Below are positions 33,953 through 45,936 of a stretch of DNA of 64,000 bases, piece by piece. Below the pieces are notes generated by a model that was not told the origin of the DNA, ran no database searches, and was given only the letters and a program-made list of their open reading frames with translations. Source of the stretch: Sanguinoderma infundibulare (lineage: Eukaryota > Basidiomycota > Agaricomycetes > Polyporales > Polyporaceae); the NCBI GenBank assembly GCA_032821775.1, contig JAVLRN010000001.1:4340001-4404000 (forward strand). Reading direction: 5' to 3'. How positions within the stretch are numbered: position 1 is the stretch's first letter; each line of letters opens with the position of its first letter. Both the position numbers and the translations under genes were made by a program.

Positions 33953-36900
33953 CTACGCCTCCCCCTCCGGATCGTACACGTACTCGCCATACACCGGCTC
34001 CCACCTCGCCTCCCTTACCTTCTCGCGCACCTCCTCCTTTTTCCACTCCACGCCCGCGCTTCCCTCCTCGAGAGCCTGTTCCACAACCGCGACCGCAACT
34101 TCGAAGTTCACGCGCGGCGCGTCCCCAAAGTCGGGTAGAAGCGCGTCGTCCGGGTCGGCGAGCGCGGGCGCAAGGGACGCCAGCCGCCGTGCGCCCGCGA
34201 TGATCATCGTGTCCGTTAGCGTGCGCGCCCTGGAGAGCATCGCGCCGAACCCCAGCCCGGGGTAGATCAGTGCGTCTGTGCACATGGACAACAGGGATGG
34301 GCGGCGCGTGTGCGGGGATTGGGGCGCGCGCGTGCGGTTAATGAATCGAAGGTAGTTGTGGGTGCGCAGCAAAGGGTCGACGGTCGCGTTCATGATGACA
34401 ATGCCCAGGGTTCCAGGGTCCGGGCGCGAAGCACGGGGTGTGCGCGTGAGTGGGCGAGTGGGTGGTTCGAAGAGCGATTCGTGGGGTACGGCGTGGGGTA
34501 TGGGTCACCGTCAGTAGCTGGCCTAGATCAAGAAGCATGCTGAAGCCCCGGATCGGGCGACTCACTGTTGCATTCTGCGATACTGATTCACAGAGAGCCC
34601 CTCGGTGAGCAATCCCTCAACATTCGACCTCCGCACCTTCCCAGCTGCTGCCTCGAGGCCTCGCTGCCGCGCGCCCCCGAGCACGGCGCTCGGGATCGCG
34701 CGACAGGCGACCGACGGACCGCGTGTGCTGGGCAGCTTGGGGACAAGACATAACAAAAATGACTAGCGGACGCACATGTACTCCTTGCCGTTCGGCTGCA
34801 TGCATGGCGGGAACGGGCTTCCCGTGGCGAGCAGCACCCTCCCGTCCGTCCAGTCGTTCGCGTCCTGCGGCGTGACCTCGTGCAGTCTGCTCGGGTTCGA
34901 GAGCGGAAGAATGATCGGCCGCGCCGTCCCCCGCGCCATCTCGCGCACCACCGCTTCCGTGAACGCGCCCGCGACCGTCGAGCACCCGATTAGCACCGTC
35001 GGCCGCACTCGCTTTACTACTTCGAGTAGGCCGATCTCGCCCTGATCATTGGTCTCGGCATCAGTCCACTCGGCGTCGTGTCGCACGAACTCGCGGAGGT
35101 CCTCGCGAATGTTCAGGGCCCCGAGCGACTCCTTGAGGAGCCCGTGCTTGTCCAGGAGGTAGAACTTCTTGTTCGCCTCGTCCTTGTCCACGCCGTCGAT
35201 GGCTACGATCCCGTCCCGGAGCTGACGTGTGATGCCCAACCCAGCAGAGCCCGCACCGAATATGACGAACCGTTGGTCGGCGAGTATGGACTTTGTCACC
35301 CCCACTGCGGACATGACACATGCAAGTGTCACTGCGCCGGTTCCCTGCCTGTGAAGGATAGAGGCGTGAGCATGAGGACGTGAAGCCAGCCAGAGCAGCA
35401 CGGAAATCGAAGCTCATGTGCGTATCAATTACTTGGTCTCCCCTAAGCAGAGAATAAATGACGTTGCCGTAGGGGGAATGGCGGTTATCATTTGGAGTCG
35501 GTGGAATATCAGGACCTGCCCGACAACTTGATAAAGACTACCGAAGAATGAGCACCCTGTACCATCCTCCTCCTGGGGATCGGAAGGCCCTTTGTAGAAA
35601 TGCGGTAAGATCTGCCGTGAAGAGAATGCTTCCTGCCAAAACGAGACTTATCATCAAGGGGGATGGTAAGGATGTTTGAACGCATTTTACGGTAATCTCA
35701 GGCTGAAGTACCCTGATCTGTACCTAGCGGCAGGAAAACGACGGATCGCACGACGGACGTAGCCCAATGTTTCGCCCCAATAAAAATGAGAGGGCATGCG
35801 CCATCCCATTGCGAATCGGGAAATATTATCAGAAGCGCCTATTGCCCGGTTCGACTGTTGATAGATGGAGCAGGGGCGCATTCCACAAATATGACCGTGA
35901 GATGGAGCTAGGTACGATAGTTTTCCAAACCTTTTCGGGGAGGAACAATGTGCGTAACAGTACCTGGGGAAAGTACTCTGATCCGCGTCTAGTTAATGGA
36001 ATGGACACGCACACATCGTCGTTGAATACCGCATGCGAATCGCGGTATTTGTCCAAGAGCCGCTTAGCGTTTGTCACCCCGAAATCTTCGAAGTGAAGAA
36101 GACAATGAGGGTGATGCTTGCGGACGAGCTGCACAAACCTGCCCGCAGCGAAGCGAATGAGCCCGATATGCTTATTATAATGCAGCGTCAACAAAAAAGG
36201 TACGAACTGGTCGACGAAGCTGTCGTACTCCTGGCCCCGAATGCGGGGGTGGGGCCAACCCTGCGGTTTCAGGTGAACCGAGATGCATCGCCGTGACATG
36301 CGCGATACGCACCACATATAGGCGGTCGTTCAAGAGATTCGCGTTGTCTGTCCCGACGTCCAGGGTGACGCTGAGGGCCTTCGCTGGATCTACGCCTCCG
36401 ATGAGCCTATCGGAGAGGGTCCGTTAGGAAGTGGGATGTGCCTGAAACCTTGACTTACGTGTAGATAGCCGACTTCGCGGTCGCGATCTATGGACGAGGG
36501 TGAGCGTCGTACACGATGTTTGCACTGGCCACCCACTCCGATGCCCTGTAAGAGACGTCCGTTCAAGCACGTGCAACAGAAAATTATGCTTCAAGGACTC
36601 ACCCCTACACCTTGATCTCCGATGCCTAAAATCTGCTCGGCGTCCGAGACGACGATGAGGTCGATCTGACGACCTTCGGTTTCGGCGAGGAAATCGTCTT
36701 CCAACGAGCCTTGGAGAGGAAATGTGAGATATAGACCTTCGCTCCTGCGGAACAGGTGAGAATAGTTGGCAATCGCCTCTGCCTATATGCGCGGATAAAC
36801 GCTTGAATAAGACAGTCTAACACACGGCATACCTCGGTCGGTGTATAGATGATCGGCGTCATCTCGTGGAGATGCTTCGAAAGCAGGGCATAGTACAGCA

Positions 36901-37156
36901 CCAAATTCTGGTCCTTCAAGCTCTGCAGGAAGGTATTCTTCCTCAACGGGGCGTCTCGAGAGAGATACTGGTCGTACGCCCTGTCGCACTGTTCTTCGAG
37001 CGAGTTCACCCTGAACGGCAGTCGCCCCGTGAGTCCGAATGCCTTGCGCTCCTCGATGGTGAATGCGGTGCCCTTGTTCCACCGCGGACTCGTCAAGATC
37101 GCGTCCCCTCGCAAGGCAATTCGTTGTTGCCTCTTCGCCCTTGTAGCGTCGAACAT
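33953..37156 (-). CDS. Malic enzyme (malate dehydrogenase, oxaloacetate-decarboxylating)
   Basis: The enzyme converts malate to pyruvate and CO2 with reduction of NAD(P), feeding lipid synthesis or pyruvate metabolism. Ten exons join in phase on the minus strand: 37156-36833, 36776-36603, 36545-36537, 36487-36459, 36406-36313, 36260-36208, 36138-36013, 35348-34776, 34582-34566 and 34275-33953. Signatures include the N-terminal domain ending MTPIIYTPTE, GDQGVGGIGIATAKSAIYT, LDVGTDNANLLND, the central HCLLHFEDFGVTNAKRLLD (metal and malate site), FNDDVQGTGAVTLA, the Rossmann dinucleotide motif FGAGSAGLGI and the C-terminal AECNNALIYPGLGFGAML. All catalytic blocks are present. Two microexons (9 and 17 nt) encode conserved residues, and the intron after FNDD is 664 nt. 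No N-terminal targeting peptide is obvious. NAD versus NADP preference cannot be decided by eye. Confidence 0.95.
35349..36012 (-). other. Oversized 664-nt intron in the malic enzyme gene
   Basis: The flanking exons join exactly at FNDD-V-QGTG, so everything between is intron. Most neighbouring introns are 50-65 nt. The inserted DNA looks AT-richer than its surroundings and has no long frame and no recognised terminal repeats. It may be a degenerate insertion. Confidence 0.8.
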
Positions 37157-37350
37157 GGTGGATAAGAGGAAAGGAGAGATAACGGGCCTAGGTCCATTGC
37201 GCTCTGGTCAAGGCTATGATAGATGTCGAGAAAGGAAGACGTCATGCTTGACCTGGTCGCCACAAACCAAGCACGACCAAACAGTATAAGCGCCCGAGCG
37301 GAGGCAGTTGTTTCTAAGAGGCCATCCAGCTTGCCACCGTTCCACGAACA
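37157..37350. promoter_or_regulatory. Divergent promoter of malic enzyme and the RS-domain gene
   Basis: Only 194 bp separate the two start codons, so the core promoters must share or adjoin. No TATA element is evident. Confidence 0.5.
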
Positions 37351-39195
37351 ATGTCCAAGTCGACGCTCTCCTCCGTCGTCTCCAACCTCGTGCGGGCCCA
37401 GATGGGCTCCTCCGTCTCCAAGACGGTCCAAGACGACGACCTGGACCGACACGTTGCCGAGCTCATCCTCAAGGAGGCGAAGCAGAAGGCCGAGAGGTAC
37501 GGAAAGGACGGGATCCGCGCCTACCTTGCTCGAAAGTAAGTTCGTGCACGGTTCTGTGACCGGGGATGATGCATTGATAGGGACTACAGCATAGACAGCA
37601 ACGCGCCAAAGACGAACAAACGCTTCCTGTCCTCTATCATCCGGAGCACGGATGACCATAACAAGAGTGTGTTGCGTGCCCAGGCGCTAGCGGCACAGGA
37701 GCTGAGGACGGAGAGGGAGGAGCAGGAGAGGAGGGAGCGGAGGGTCAGGGCAGAGGAGGCGGTGGAGGCGGAGAGGCTCAGACGGCGGAGGGGGGAAGAT
37801 AGGTCAGACTGGGCAGACAACTGGGGCACGGAGCGGCGAAACGACAGGAAGAGAAGGGTAAGGAGTTGGGAGAGACAGGATCGCGACGAGAGGCGGGAAC
37901 GGAGGTCTGAGAAGCGAGAGCGACGCCATAGGCATCGTTCACGGTCGCGTTCCCCGGAGGAGGACAGGGAGAAGGAGAGGAGGCACAGCCGGAGGTCCAG
38001 GCGCTCACGATCACGAAGTCCTCGACGGCATACCAGACGGGAGGACGATGACGAGGATCGTGATCACAGACGACCCCGCCGGGAGAGGAAGCGAAGTCGT
38101 TCTCCGGATCGCGAAGAAGACGAGGAAGACCGGCCCAAGCGAAGGAGACGGGAGCGGGAGCACAGTGCCGAATCCGGCCATCGACGTCGACATACGACCA
38201 AGTCCCCCTCGCCCTCATGGCGCACTCCTTCGCCTGACCTCGCCAACCACTGCCAACCACAGCGCACCAACGAATCTTCGTGCACGGTTTCGCCCTCTCC
38301 TTATCATTCCGAAGAATCCGACCGTGCCGATCACTCAGCGCCCACTGCCCAAGATACCCAAGACAGCGACAAGACCCTCGTTTCCCGCGAAGACGAGCTC
38401 CGCGCCCAGCTCAGGGCAAAAGGAAAGGCCAAAGGCGCCGCGCCGACCCCATTACTCTCATCGCCTCCCTCAGAAATCACTCGCTCTCCTTCCCAAGACC
38501 GCACCCGCAAGCGTCCGCGACGCTCCCGCAACCCCTCGCGCGAACATGAGCGAAGATCTTCCCGCAAGAAGTCGCGCCATGCGACCCCCTCGCCCACTCC
38601 TTCGCGCCGTTCCCATTCCCGTTCTCGTTCCCGTTCCCCAACCCGCAAGCACACCCGGCACAAATCCTCCCGCCGCCCCGCGCCCCCCAAAGCCGGCTCC
38701 TCATCCTCCCCATCCTCTACCCTCCCCTCCCGCTCTCGTTCCCGTTCCCGTTCCCGTTCCCGTTCCCGTTCCCGTTCCCGCTCCCGATCACGCCACCCAC
38801 GCTCTCGCTCCCGCTCCCACTCCCCGTCATCGACCGGCCCCCCCTCCCCGCCTCGCGCCCCGTCGTCCAAGATGGACAAATACTTCGACGAGGCGTACGA
38901 CCCCCGCCTGGACGTCGCCCCGCTCGCGCTGCCCACGATCCCCGCGACGGGCCTCATCAGCGACGCCGAGTTCGCCGGCTGGGACGCGATGCTCGAGGTC
39001 ATCCGGCTCCGGCGCCAGGACAAGGAGGACAAGAAGGCGATGGAGCGCTGGGGGATCGGCAAAGAAAATGACAAGGACAAGGACAGGGACAAGGAGAAGG
39101 AGAAGAAGACGAGTGGGGAGGTGAGCGCGCTGGACATCAAGTACAAGAAGCGCGGCTCGGTGCGCGAGTGGGACATGGGCAAGGAGGGATTCTGA
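37351..39195 (+). CDS. Arg/Ser-rich (RS-domain) nuclear protein
   Basis: This is probably an RNA-processing factor located in the nucleus. Exons are 37351-37535 and 37590-39195. The N-terminal 60 residues are non-repetitive and helical, with LDRHVAELILKEAKQKAERYG, followed by NKRFLSSIIRSTDDHNKSVL. From about residue 90 the chain is dominated by Arg, Glu and Ser, with RS, RD and RE dipeptides and a pure (RS) run of about 11 repeats at 38730-38800. The C-terminal 110 residues are ordered again (KMDKYFDEAYDPRLDVAPL ... REWDMGKEGF). The I-R-x-T-D-x-H-N-K block resembles the N-terminus of animal NKAPD1-like proteins, a weak similarity noted from memory. Several antisense and shifted frames are open only because of the repeats. 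Confidence 0.85.
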
Positions 39196-39521
39196 GCGTG
39201 AGCGTCGTTCAACCTGGTTATGCAATTGCTCAAGGAATCGGTCTTCGCGGCCGTGCTGATGCAGTTTTTATTGAATTATTGCTGTTCATCGTCTATCGTG
39301 TATCATCATAGAGCAACGTCTCCTAGCTACAGCTTTCTCCCAGATTTCTCGCTAACATAGCACGTCGTACATAATACTCGAATGGATTCCACATCCGTAT
39401 ACCTACTGAGGAACTCTACATGGTCGTGATCATGAACGTCGTAATCGTTTTGCGTATTCCAACATGCATCGTGTACCGTCTCGCCTTCTGCTTTTGATAC
39501 CCAGGTTCCCCAATCTATCTA
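39196..39521. other. Convergent 3' region of the RS-domain and importin genes
   Basis: This AT-richer spacer between two stop codons holds the two 3' untranslated regions. No gene is seen. Confidence 0.6.
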
Positions 39522-42500
39522 TCACTGCTGGCTGCTGACCGCCTTTTGGACCACCTGTACCTCTTCCGGCGTGAGCCGCTCGACCGCCGCCGAGAAGCCA
39601 GCCGTATTCCGCGCCGCGCACTCCTTGAGGAAGCCAACCAGGTGCGCCTGCAGCATCCCGCAATCGCGTCAGCATTTCGAGTAGAAACGGAGAAAAAGAT
39701 ACGACACGACAGACGCACCTGCATGTCCATCGTCGAGACGGGGTCGTTCTTCAAGTCCTCGTCGTCGCCGCCCTCGAGCGCGTCGTCGTTGTCGAACGCC
39801 ATCCCGCGCGGGCCAATCACCTCTGACAGGAACGCGAATTCGTCCGCCTTGAAGCCCTGGTGGAGCGCCTCCTCCTCGGTCCACTCCTCGTCCTGCGTGG
39901 ACGTGGATTTGCGCGGCGTAAGAAGAAAAAAAAAGGCGTTATCGTTAGTTGCCGTTTTCTCGCCGGGAATCATGCAAGAAGATGCGATGCGCGTATTAAA
40001 CAGAGACAGATCCACAATGAAGCGAGGAACGGAACGAGGGTGGGTTAACACTTAAGCGGCGGTGGGAAAAAGGTCCGTGGAAGGACGGATGCGAAGTGTG
40101 GTTTGGTTTTAGATCGCCGGACGTGGCGGAGCATGACAGGGTGTAGGAGAAATCGGGAAAGGCATGGCGTGGCGGAGGATCGGGGATGTGATGGTGATGC
40201 GAGAAGGACGGGGAGCGGGGAGCACGGGGGGGGGGGAGGAAATAAACCGAAGCGTGGTTAATGCAAGACCGATGAAGGAACGCAGACGTACCCCGTCATC
40301 TGATGCCACCTCCGACACATCCTTGGCCGAGAAACCCATCGATGCGGCCTCGCCGCCGGTCTGGAGATCGTGCAAGAGGAGTTTGAGCGCTTTGACGGGG
40401 AACGGCACGGAGGTGAATTCGGTCGGGACTGCGAGAAAGTTGGATAATAATAAGTTAGTATGTGTCAGCATCCCGAGATACCCTGTCCACGAGGAGACAC
40501 GGCAAGCAAGAAGACTCGTACTTTGCTTAGTCCTCGAACGCGTCATGATCACTGCACTCGCCGACGGCCACACCAAGACCAGCTCACGCTTCAGAATCCT
40601 GACCCGCATAGAATCTGTAACACCCGCGAGACCACTCACCGTTCTTCGTCTCCGGCTTCACGACGATGTCGCCTTTGACGACCAGGTTCTGCAAGCTCGC
40701 GCGTCCGCTCGCGAACAGCGAGCACAGTGCGAGCGTCGAGATGCGCGGCGGCCAGAAGCCCTGGAACGTTTCTGCGTTTTCGCACCATGTCCGCACGAGG
40801 ACGTCGAGGGCCGGGGCGCCCTCGACCTGCATGCCCTCGAGGAGGTCTAGCACGTTGTCGCGCTGGTTGTGGATCAGGAACGCGAACGGGATGATCAAAC
40901 TCTACCATGAGAGATATGTCAGTATCCAACAAGCAGACAACTGACATGCGAGGGACCGCACCTGCAAGAACGTCGCCGTCTTCGCCGTCCGCATCCGCCT
41001 CACCATCGCCTCCAGCAGTTGCGGCAGCACCGGCAAGACCGCCTCGCCCGCGCGCCTCAACAAGTGTATGATCAGGTCCCCAATCACCAGCCCCCCAGAC
41101 TCGTCCTCGCTCTGCAGCTGCTTCGCGATCACCTGCAGCACGCCGTCGAGCCCGGACTGGCCCGTTGCGGCGTCGGACCAGGCGACAAGCTGGCCGATGT
41201 CCTTGCGGACGATGAGCGTGAGCGTCAAGATCCCGTTCTGTGGTTGTTGTTGCCAGGTACGTTCGTCGTCAGTTCAATGAAGAGCAGTGAATTGAGGGGA
41301 TAGCACGTCGTACCTGGATCGCGTCCCTGTCCTCTGTCGAGCGAAGGTTCGTATATAGCGCGGGCGCAACCATCGCGAAGAGCCCATCGCCCAGTCCCGT
41401 CTCCGGCGCGCCCGCGACGAGTGCGCCCACGAGCTCGAACGCCGCACTCGCGACGTACGAGTCCGCATCGGACGAAGCTAGAATGGCATTCGTGAGCGCG
41501 GGCAGAGCCTGCTGCACGACCACCTGGTACGCGGGCGAGCTCGCAAGCGACTCCAGCACGCTGCAAAGAATCGAGATGAAGATGGGGTCTGCCACGCGCA
41601 ACGTCAATCAGCCAATGCCGAGAAGGGGAAACAACGAAGAACGCACCCTTGTTGTTCTTCATCCACACGTCGAGGCACGCGACAACGAGCGCGCGCGCAA
41701 GGTCCTCGGTGATCCACTTCCCCTCGTCGATCTCGACTACGGCAGCAAGCGTCTCCAGCACGAGCGTGAGCGTATCCTCGGACGTCACAGGGAGGAACGG
41801 ACCAATGTCCTTTGCGATCCGCGGTGCGAGGGGAAGCGCGACGGAGTCGTCCACATTCTGGCAGAAGCTGTGAATTTAATAACACATGTCAATCGAGACA
41901 CGACGACAGGATAGAGCGGAGGGAGGGGGGCGCACTTGTGGATGGCTTTCACCGCGGAGACCTTGACGGGGACACCCGTCTCGGATGCCTCGAGGGCTTG
42001 GATGGCCGCGTCGAGGTATTGTCCCGCAAGCTGCGCAGGCAGAAGCTTCGCATGCTGGCTCGCAAACACGAATGCGCGGCCCTGTAGGAATGGAAACTCT
42101 GTAGGCGCACGTATAAATTATGAGTGAAATCCGGGAAAACGGAGAAAAGAGTACGGACGGGAGAGAACGAGGAAGTTAGGGATGACGTTTGTCAGTAGGG
42201 ACTCGATGTCGATGGGCTTCGCGCGCCCCGAATCGAGTTCATCGTCGATGGCGTCGAGCACAGCTCCTGCCTGCGATCCGAAAGCCGCAAGTGCCGCTTC
42301 CAGTGGGCGCCACCTGGTTACTCGTTGTCAGCTCTACAATGATGAATTGTTGATTGCAATATGCGGAAGCAATACCAGTCCTGGTCGCCGGATTCTCGCT
42401 GCTGCTGAGCCTGCAAGACGACGCGCTCGATGGAAGCCTGGAAGTTCTTAACCGTGGCGACAGCGTTGCGGTCGATCAACACCTGCCAGAATGAGAGGAT

Positions 42501-45500
42501 AAGGACACGAGGTGTAGCTTGATATTATGCTATGCGGACTTACGCTGAGAAGATCGAATCCGGCCATGCGAACACTGTACGAGAGGGTCTCGTCCGACTC
42601 CTGCGCAACAAACGCGTTCGCGTTATTCGCCCACTCCTCTTCCTATACCCAATTCATCAATTCTGGTGTTCACGGGATCGCACGTGCGTCAGGAGCACAC
42701 TCACATCATCGTGTGTCATCTGGACCCAACTGAATACTGCAGTGATGAGATTCGAGAGGTTATCGCCCTCGAACCAGTCTCTCGACTTGCCGGATCGCGC
42801 AACGCTCGAGACGAAGTCGATCATCGGGCAGACGAGATGGATGAGCTCGACCGTTTCATCGTCGCTTTCGCTTGAGCGCGGAATGGGAGCCCTCTGCTGG
42901 AGGTAGTAATGCTGGAACGTTGGGTAAAGGACGGATATATGGACAATCGCGGCGCCAAGGAGAGTAGGGAGGTGAGGGGCAAGAGAACGGGGGAACGATA
43001 TCTGGATTGTGTCTAGGGTCTGAAGTACGGATACAAAGTCAGCGACCAGGACAGGCGAAGACGGAACCGGTTGCACCTTGAAGACCTGGATGCGGATGGC
43101 AAGACCATCCCAGTTTGGGGTATTCTCGACGTCCTGAAGGGGGTTCACGTTCAAGAGAGCCTTGAACGCTTCGAGCCAAACGGGGAGGACGGAGCTAGTG
43201 GCCTCCTTGACTGCTTCGGGGTACTGATCTTTCACCATGTACAGTGCCTCAACGCATTGGCGGAAGACAGACAGTGTTCGTGCACGAGTCAGAGCGGAGT
43301 GTTGCTGAAATTGGACAACAAGTCAGTAAATATTGCTCGTATATAACTCAGCTGAAAAAGTACATCAGGTGCACCAAGGACGCTCAAAAGAACAGGGAGG
43401 AGTTGGCGGAGCACGGGGAGAATCTGGTCCTCGGTGAGGTCGGACTTGATGAATTCGGTGAATACTTGCATGGCACCGTGTACGGAGTCGGGTGAGAGGG
43501 ATGAGAGGAGGCCGATCAAGGAATTGAGGAGCTCGGGGTATTCATCGGGCCAGTCCGAGTTTGCTATTGACGAGAGTACGTGTGCCTACGGATCCACTCA
43601 ATACTTGAGTTTGGGTTGTACAGCGAGAAAATAACTTACACAAAGCGAGCGGATTTTGCGGGTAGGGTCGGACAAGCCCTGAAAGACTGCTTGGCGGATC
43701 TGACTCTTGACCTACGGAGAATGGTAACATTAGCAGCTGCATATCGCGCGAGGGGCACCCTTTGTTTTCTTCGGCACAGCCAAGGTAAAGCTTTGTACGC
43801 GTGGTCTCAACACCAGGGACATCGATATCTGCGGCTCAATGTCCCCATCATGATCAAAGACAACACTCGACAAGGCTTTTGTGTGGGGTCTCATGGTAAT
43901 TGTATTCAAGATGTACAGTACGGCAGAAATCGCACTTAATGCTTGTTACATTGATATCATTCTGTGTAACTGGCATGCGACCATGAGGCACAAAGCAGCA
44001 CATTTGTCAAATGTTGTCTTCAGTCATGATTTAACAACAATGGGACACCAATGGAGCCGTCTACACACCCTTTTGCAAGTGGGTGGTTTAATAAACCAAG
44101 CCCACTTGCAAGAGGGTGGAAAGTTCCACGGTGTTCAGTTCAGTTCAGTTCAGAATCCCATTTATTGCCCATGGAGGCCGAGCCTTATGGTAGGCAGTAC
44201 GTACGAAGATAACTACGGTAAATAGGTCGTGTGTCGAGCAATACAAGTGGTGGACCCGAAGGTCCGTAGTTCCACGGTGTATGATCGGACAGCGCGATCA
44301 CCGTAACAGCTACGGGATCTCGGGAGCGGGAACACGATGGCGGTCGTCGGCTCCAAGGCCTCGGAGCTCCACGGGCGCGTATAGGGTTAGACGGGAAGGC
44401 GGACACGGTCAGGCTGTGAGCCAAGAGCTGTAGCTCATTGAGCATGAGCCGCCCGGGGACGCACGCAGGGACGAGCAGATCGTGAGGGAGGACGTCGTAC
44501 ACCGAGCATCGGAGATCGAGCGGCTCGTAGCGCAGATGCTCGCGTATATTTTATGAAGCTCCGGTGATACGCGCGTGCTCGCCCTGATGCAAGCCACTGC
44601 GCTCTCCGATGCAAGCGATCCCGCCCGCCCGCCCTGATGCAAGTGTCGCTCCCTGATGCAAGCAATGTTCTTCACGAGTCCCCCAGGCGGCACAGTAAGA
44701 TGTATCTTAACTAACCCACTGGGTTCACATTGAGTCCACACCATAGAAGACTTCCACTTCCCTGGTGCGCGACCATTGTCAGCCCATTCGACGGGGCGTC
44801 ACGTGTGCGACAGGATCAGGAGGGGACGGCAGCAGGGTAGGCGCCAAGCGGTCCCACCCGCTTGCAAGTGCGGTCGGTATATTAAACCGCCCACTTGCAA
44901 AAGGGTGTGTAGACTCTACACCGATGTCATAGGTCGATGTCCCCAGAAGGTAACAAAACCACGCACACGCGCACCGAGGCCAGTATCGTGCGGGCACGCA
45001 TACATCCAGTCCTGGCCGCTGGTCAGTGATCAAGAGCAACGTATCGCACTCGGGAAGAACCAGAGCGCGGTAGTGGACGCATGTCGTCCGCTAGGCTGGT
45101 GACGACATGACAGCGCCATAGCTTGAGTATGGCGCGCATATAACCAGCATATTCCCAAACGGCGTAACTCGCACGTTCAGTGCAGGAAAGGACAAGAAGG
45201 CAGATGTCGCCTGGGGGAGGGGAAGCAAGCACCGAAGACTCCGCGCATAGAGCTCACTAAATCACATCCATTCCTCCCTCCCTGGTCTCCCCATCGACCC
45301 AATGGTTTCAAAAGGGTTTCGCGTAATAAACACACGTACCTCTGGTGGTGGTGCATTGCCCCTGAATTGGGAGAAATAAGGAGACCAGTGTTCGGTGACA
45401 TACTTCCGCAGGATGATGGCCGCAGAGTGCTAGACGAAAGCAAGCCATCAAGAGACGTCGGACACAAAAAACGCGTTCGACTCATCTGTCTGAGAGACAA

Positions 45501-45714
45501 CTCAGCCTCTGAGGCCAACACCAGCTGCGATAGGGCCAAAGGGGCTTCTGTGAGACGCGTCGGGGGCGTCAGTGCATGCGGGCCATCTGGGGGTTGGTGG
45601 GTACGAGCCTTGGGAGTTGAGGAGCTGGCTGAGCTTGAGCTCGGCAGATATGCGCGTGTTTGGGTCCGCAGAGAGCGTTGCCGACAGGCACTGAGCGATC
45701 TCAGAGGAGGCCAT
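39522..45714 (-). CDS. Importin-9 / Kap114-type karyopherin beta
   Basis: This is a HEAT-repeat nuclear import receptor; the family carries histones H2A-H2B and TBP into the nucleus. It reads on the minus strand from MASSEIAQCLSATLSADPN (the importin-beta N-terminal HEAT, ATG at 45714) through LALSQLVLASEAELSLRQM, ILRKYVTEHWSPYF, VKSQIRQAVFQGLSDPTRK and many HEAT helices. It ends with the importin-9-like tail: VPFPVKALKLLLHDLQTG, an acidic DEEWTEEEAL stretch, then VSSQQ and a stop at 39522. Many short introns separate the blocks. One intron (45339-43712) is 1,628 nt and contains mobile DNA. The junction between RQM and the next exon (about 45485-45430) could not be resolved in phase with canonical GT-AG signals. 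Otherwise the frame looks intact and expression is plausible if the long intron is spliced. Confidence 0.92.
44059..44914. mobile_element. Non-autonomous terminal-inverted-repeat element (MITE-like) in an importin intron
   Basis: The outer 35 nt at 44059-44093 and at 44880-44914 are reverse complements with one mismatch, and weaker similarity continues for about 25 nt inward. TA flanks the CACACCC ends on both sides, which fits a TA target duplication, although the inverted similarity reaches three bases beyond it. Each terminal repeat is itself a hairpin: 44068-44083 pairs with 44101-44116 (15 of 16). No transposase frame lies inside, so the element would need a transposase from elsewhere. 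It contains a retroposon copy at 44135-44267. Superfamily is not assigned. Confidence 0.8.
44135..44267 (-). mobile_element. Short retroposon copy 1 with pentanucleotide-repeat tail and 13-bp target duplication
   Basis: Reading the minus strand, the copy ends in an AATAAA signal (complement of 44161-44166) and then CTGAACTGAACTGAA-type repeats. It is bounded by identical 13-bp duplications agttccacggtgt at 44122-44134 and 44268-44280. A second copy is at 45937-46051. Polyadenylation signal, repeat tail and variable-target duplications are hallmarks of target-primed retrotransposition (a SINE or 5'-truncated LINE). No coding frame is recognised in its 133 bp. Confidence 0.8.
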
Positions 45715-45936
45715 GTCGACGTCGACGTCGAGGAAACACTCGCCTCCAACCCCAATTCCACTTCAAATGCGTTCTGTCACACCCGTAACGCGACCGCAAC
45801 GCGTGTCGTCACGCGTCACAGATCACCCCGGTCAGACTCGTTGGCTGGTAATGACAAGAACAAATATTTTGTCCTAAGGCCACTGCAAGCCTTACTGTAT
45901 GTACATGTATCTATAGTAAATTTCCAAGTCCACAGT

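Noticed and set aside
38048..39124. Shifted plus frame and antisense frame (38331-39233) within the RS-domain gene
   Set aside because: They are by-products of the repetitive Arg/Ser codons. The chosen frame is the only one joined in phase to exon 1 and with ordered ends.
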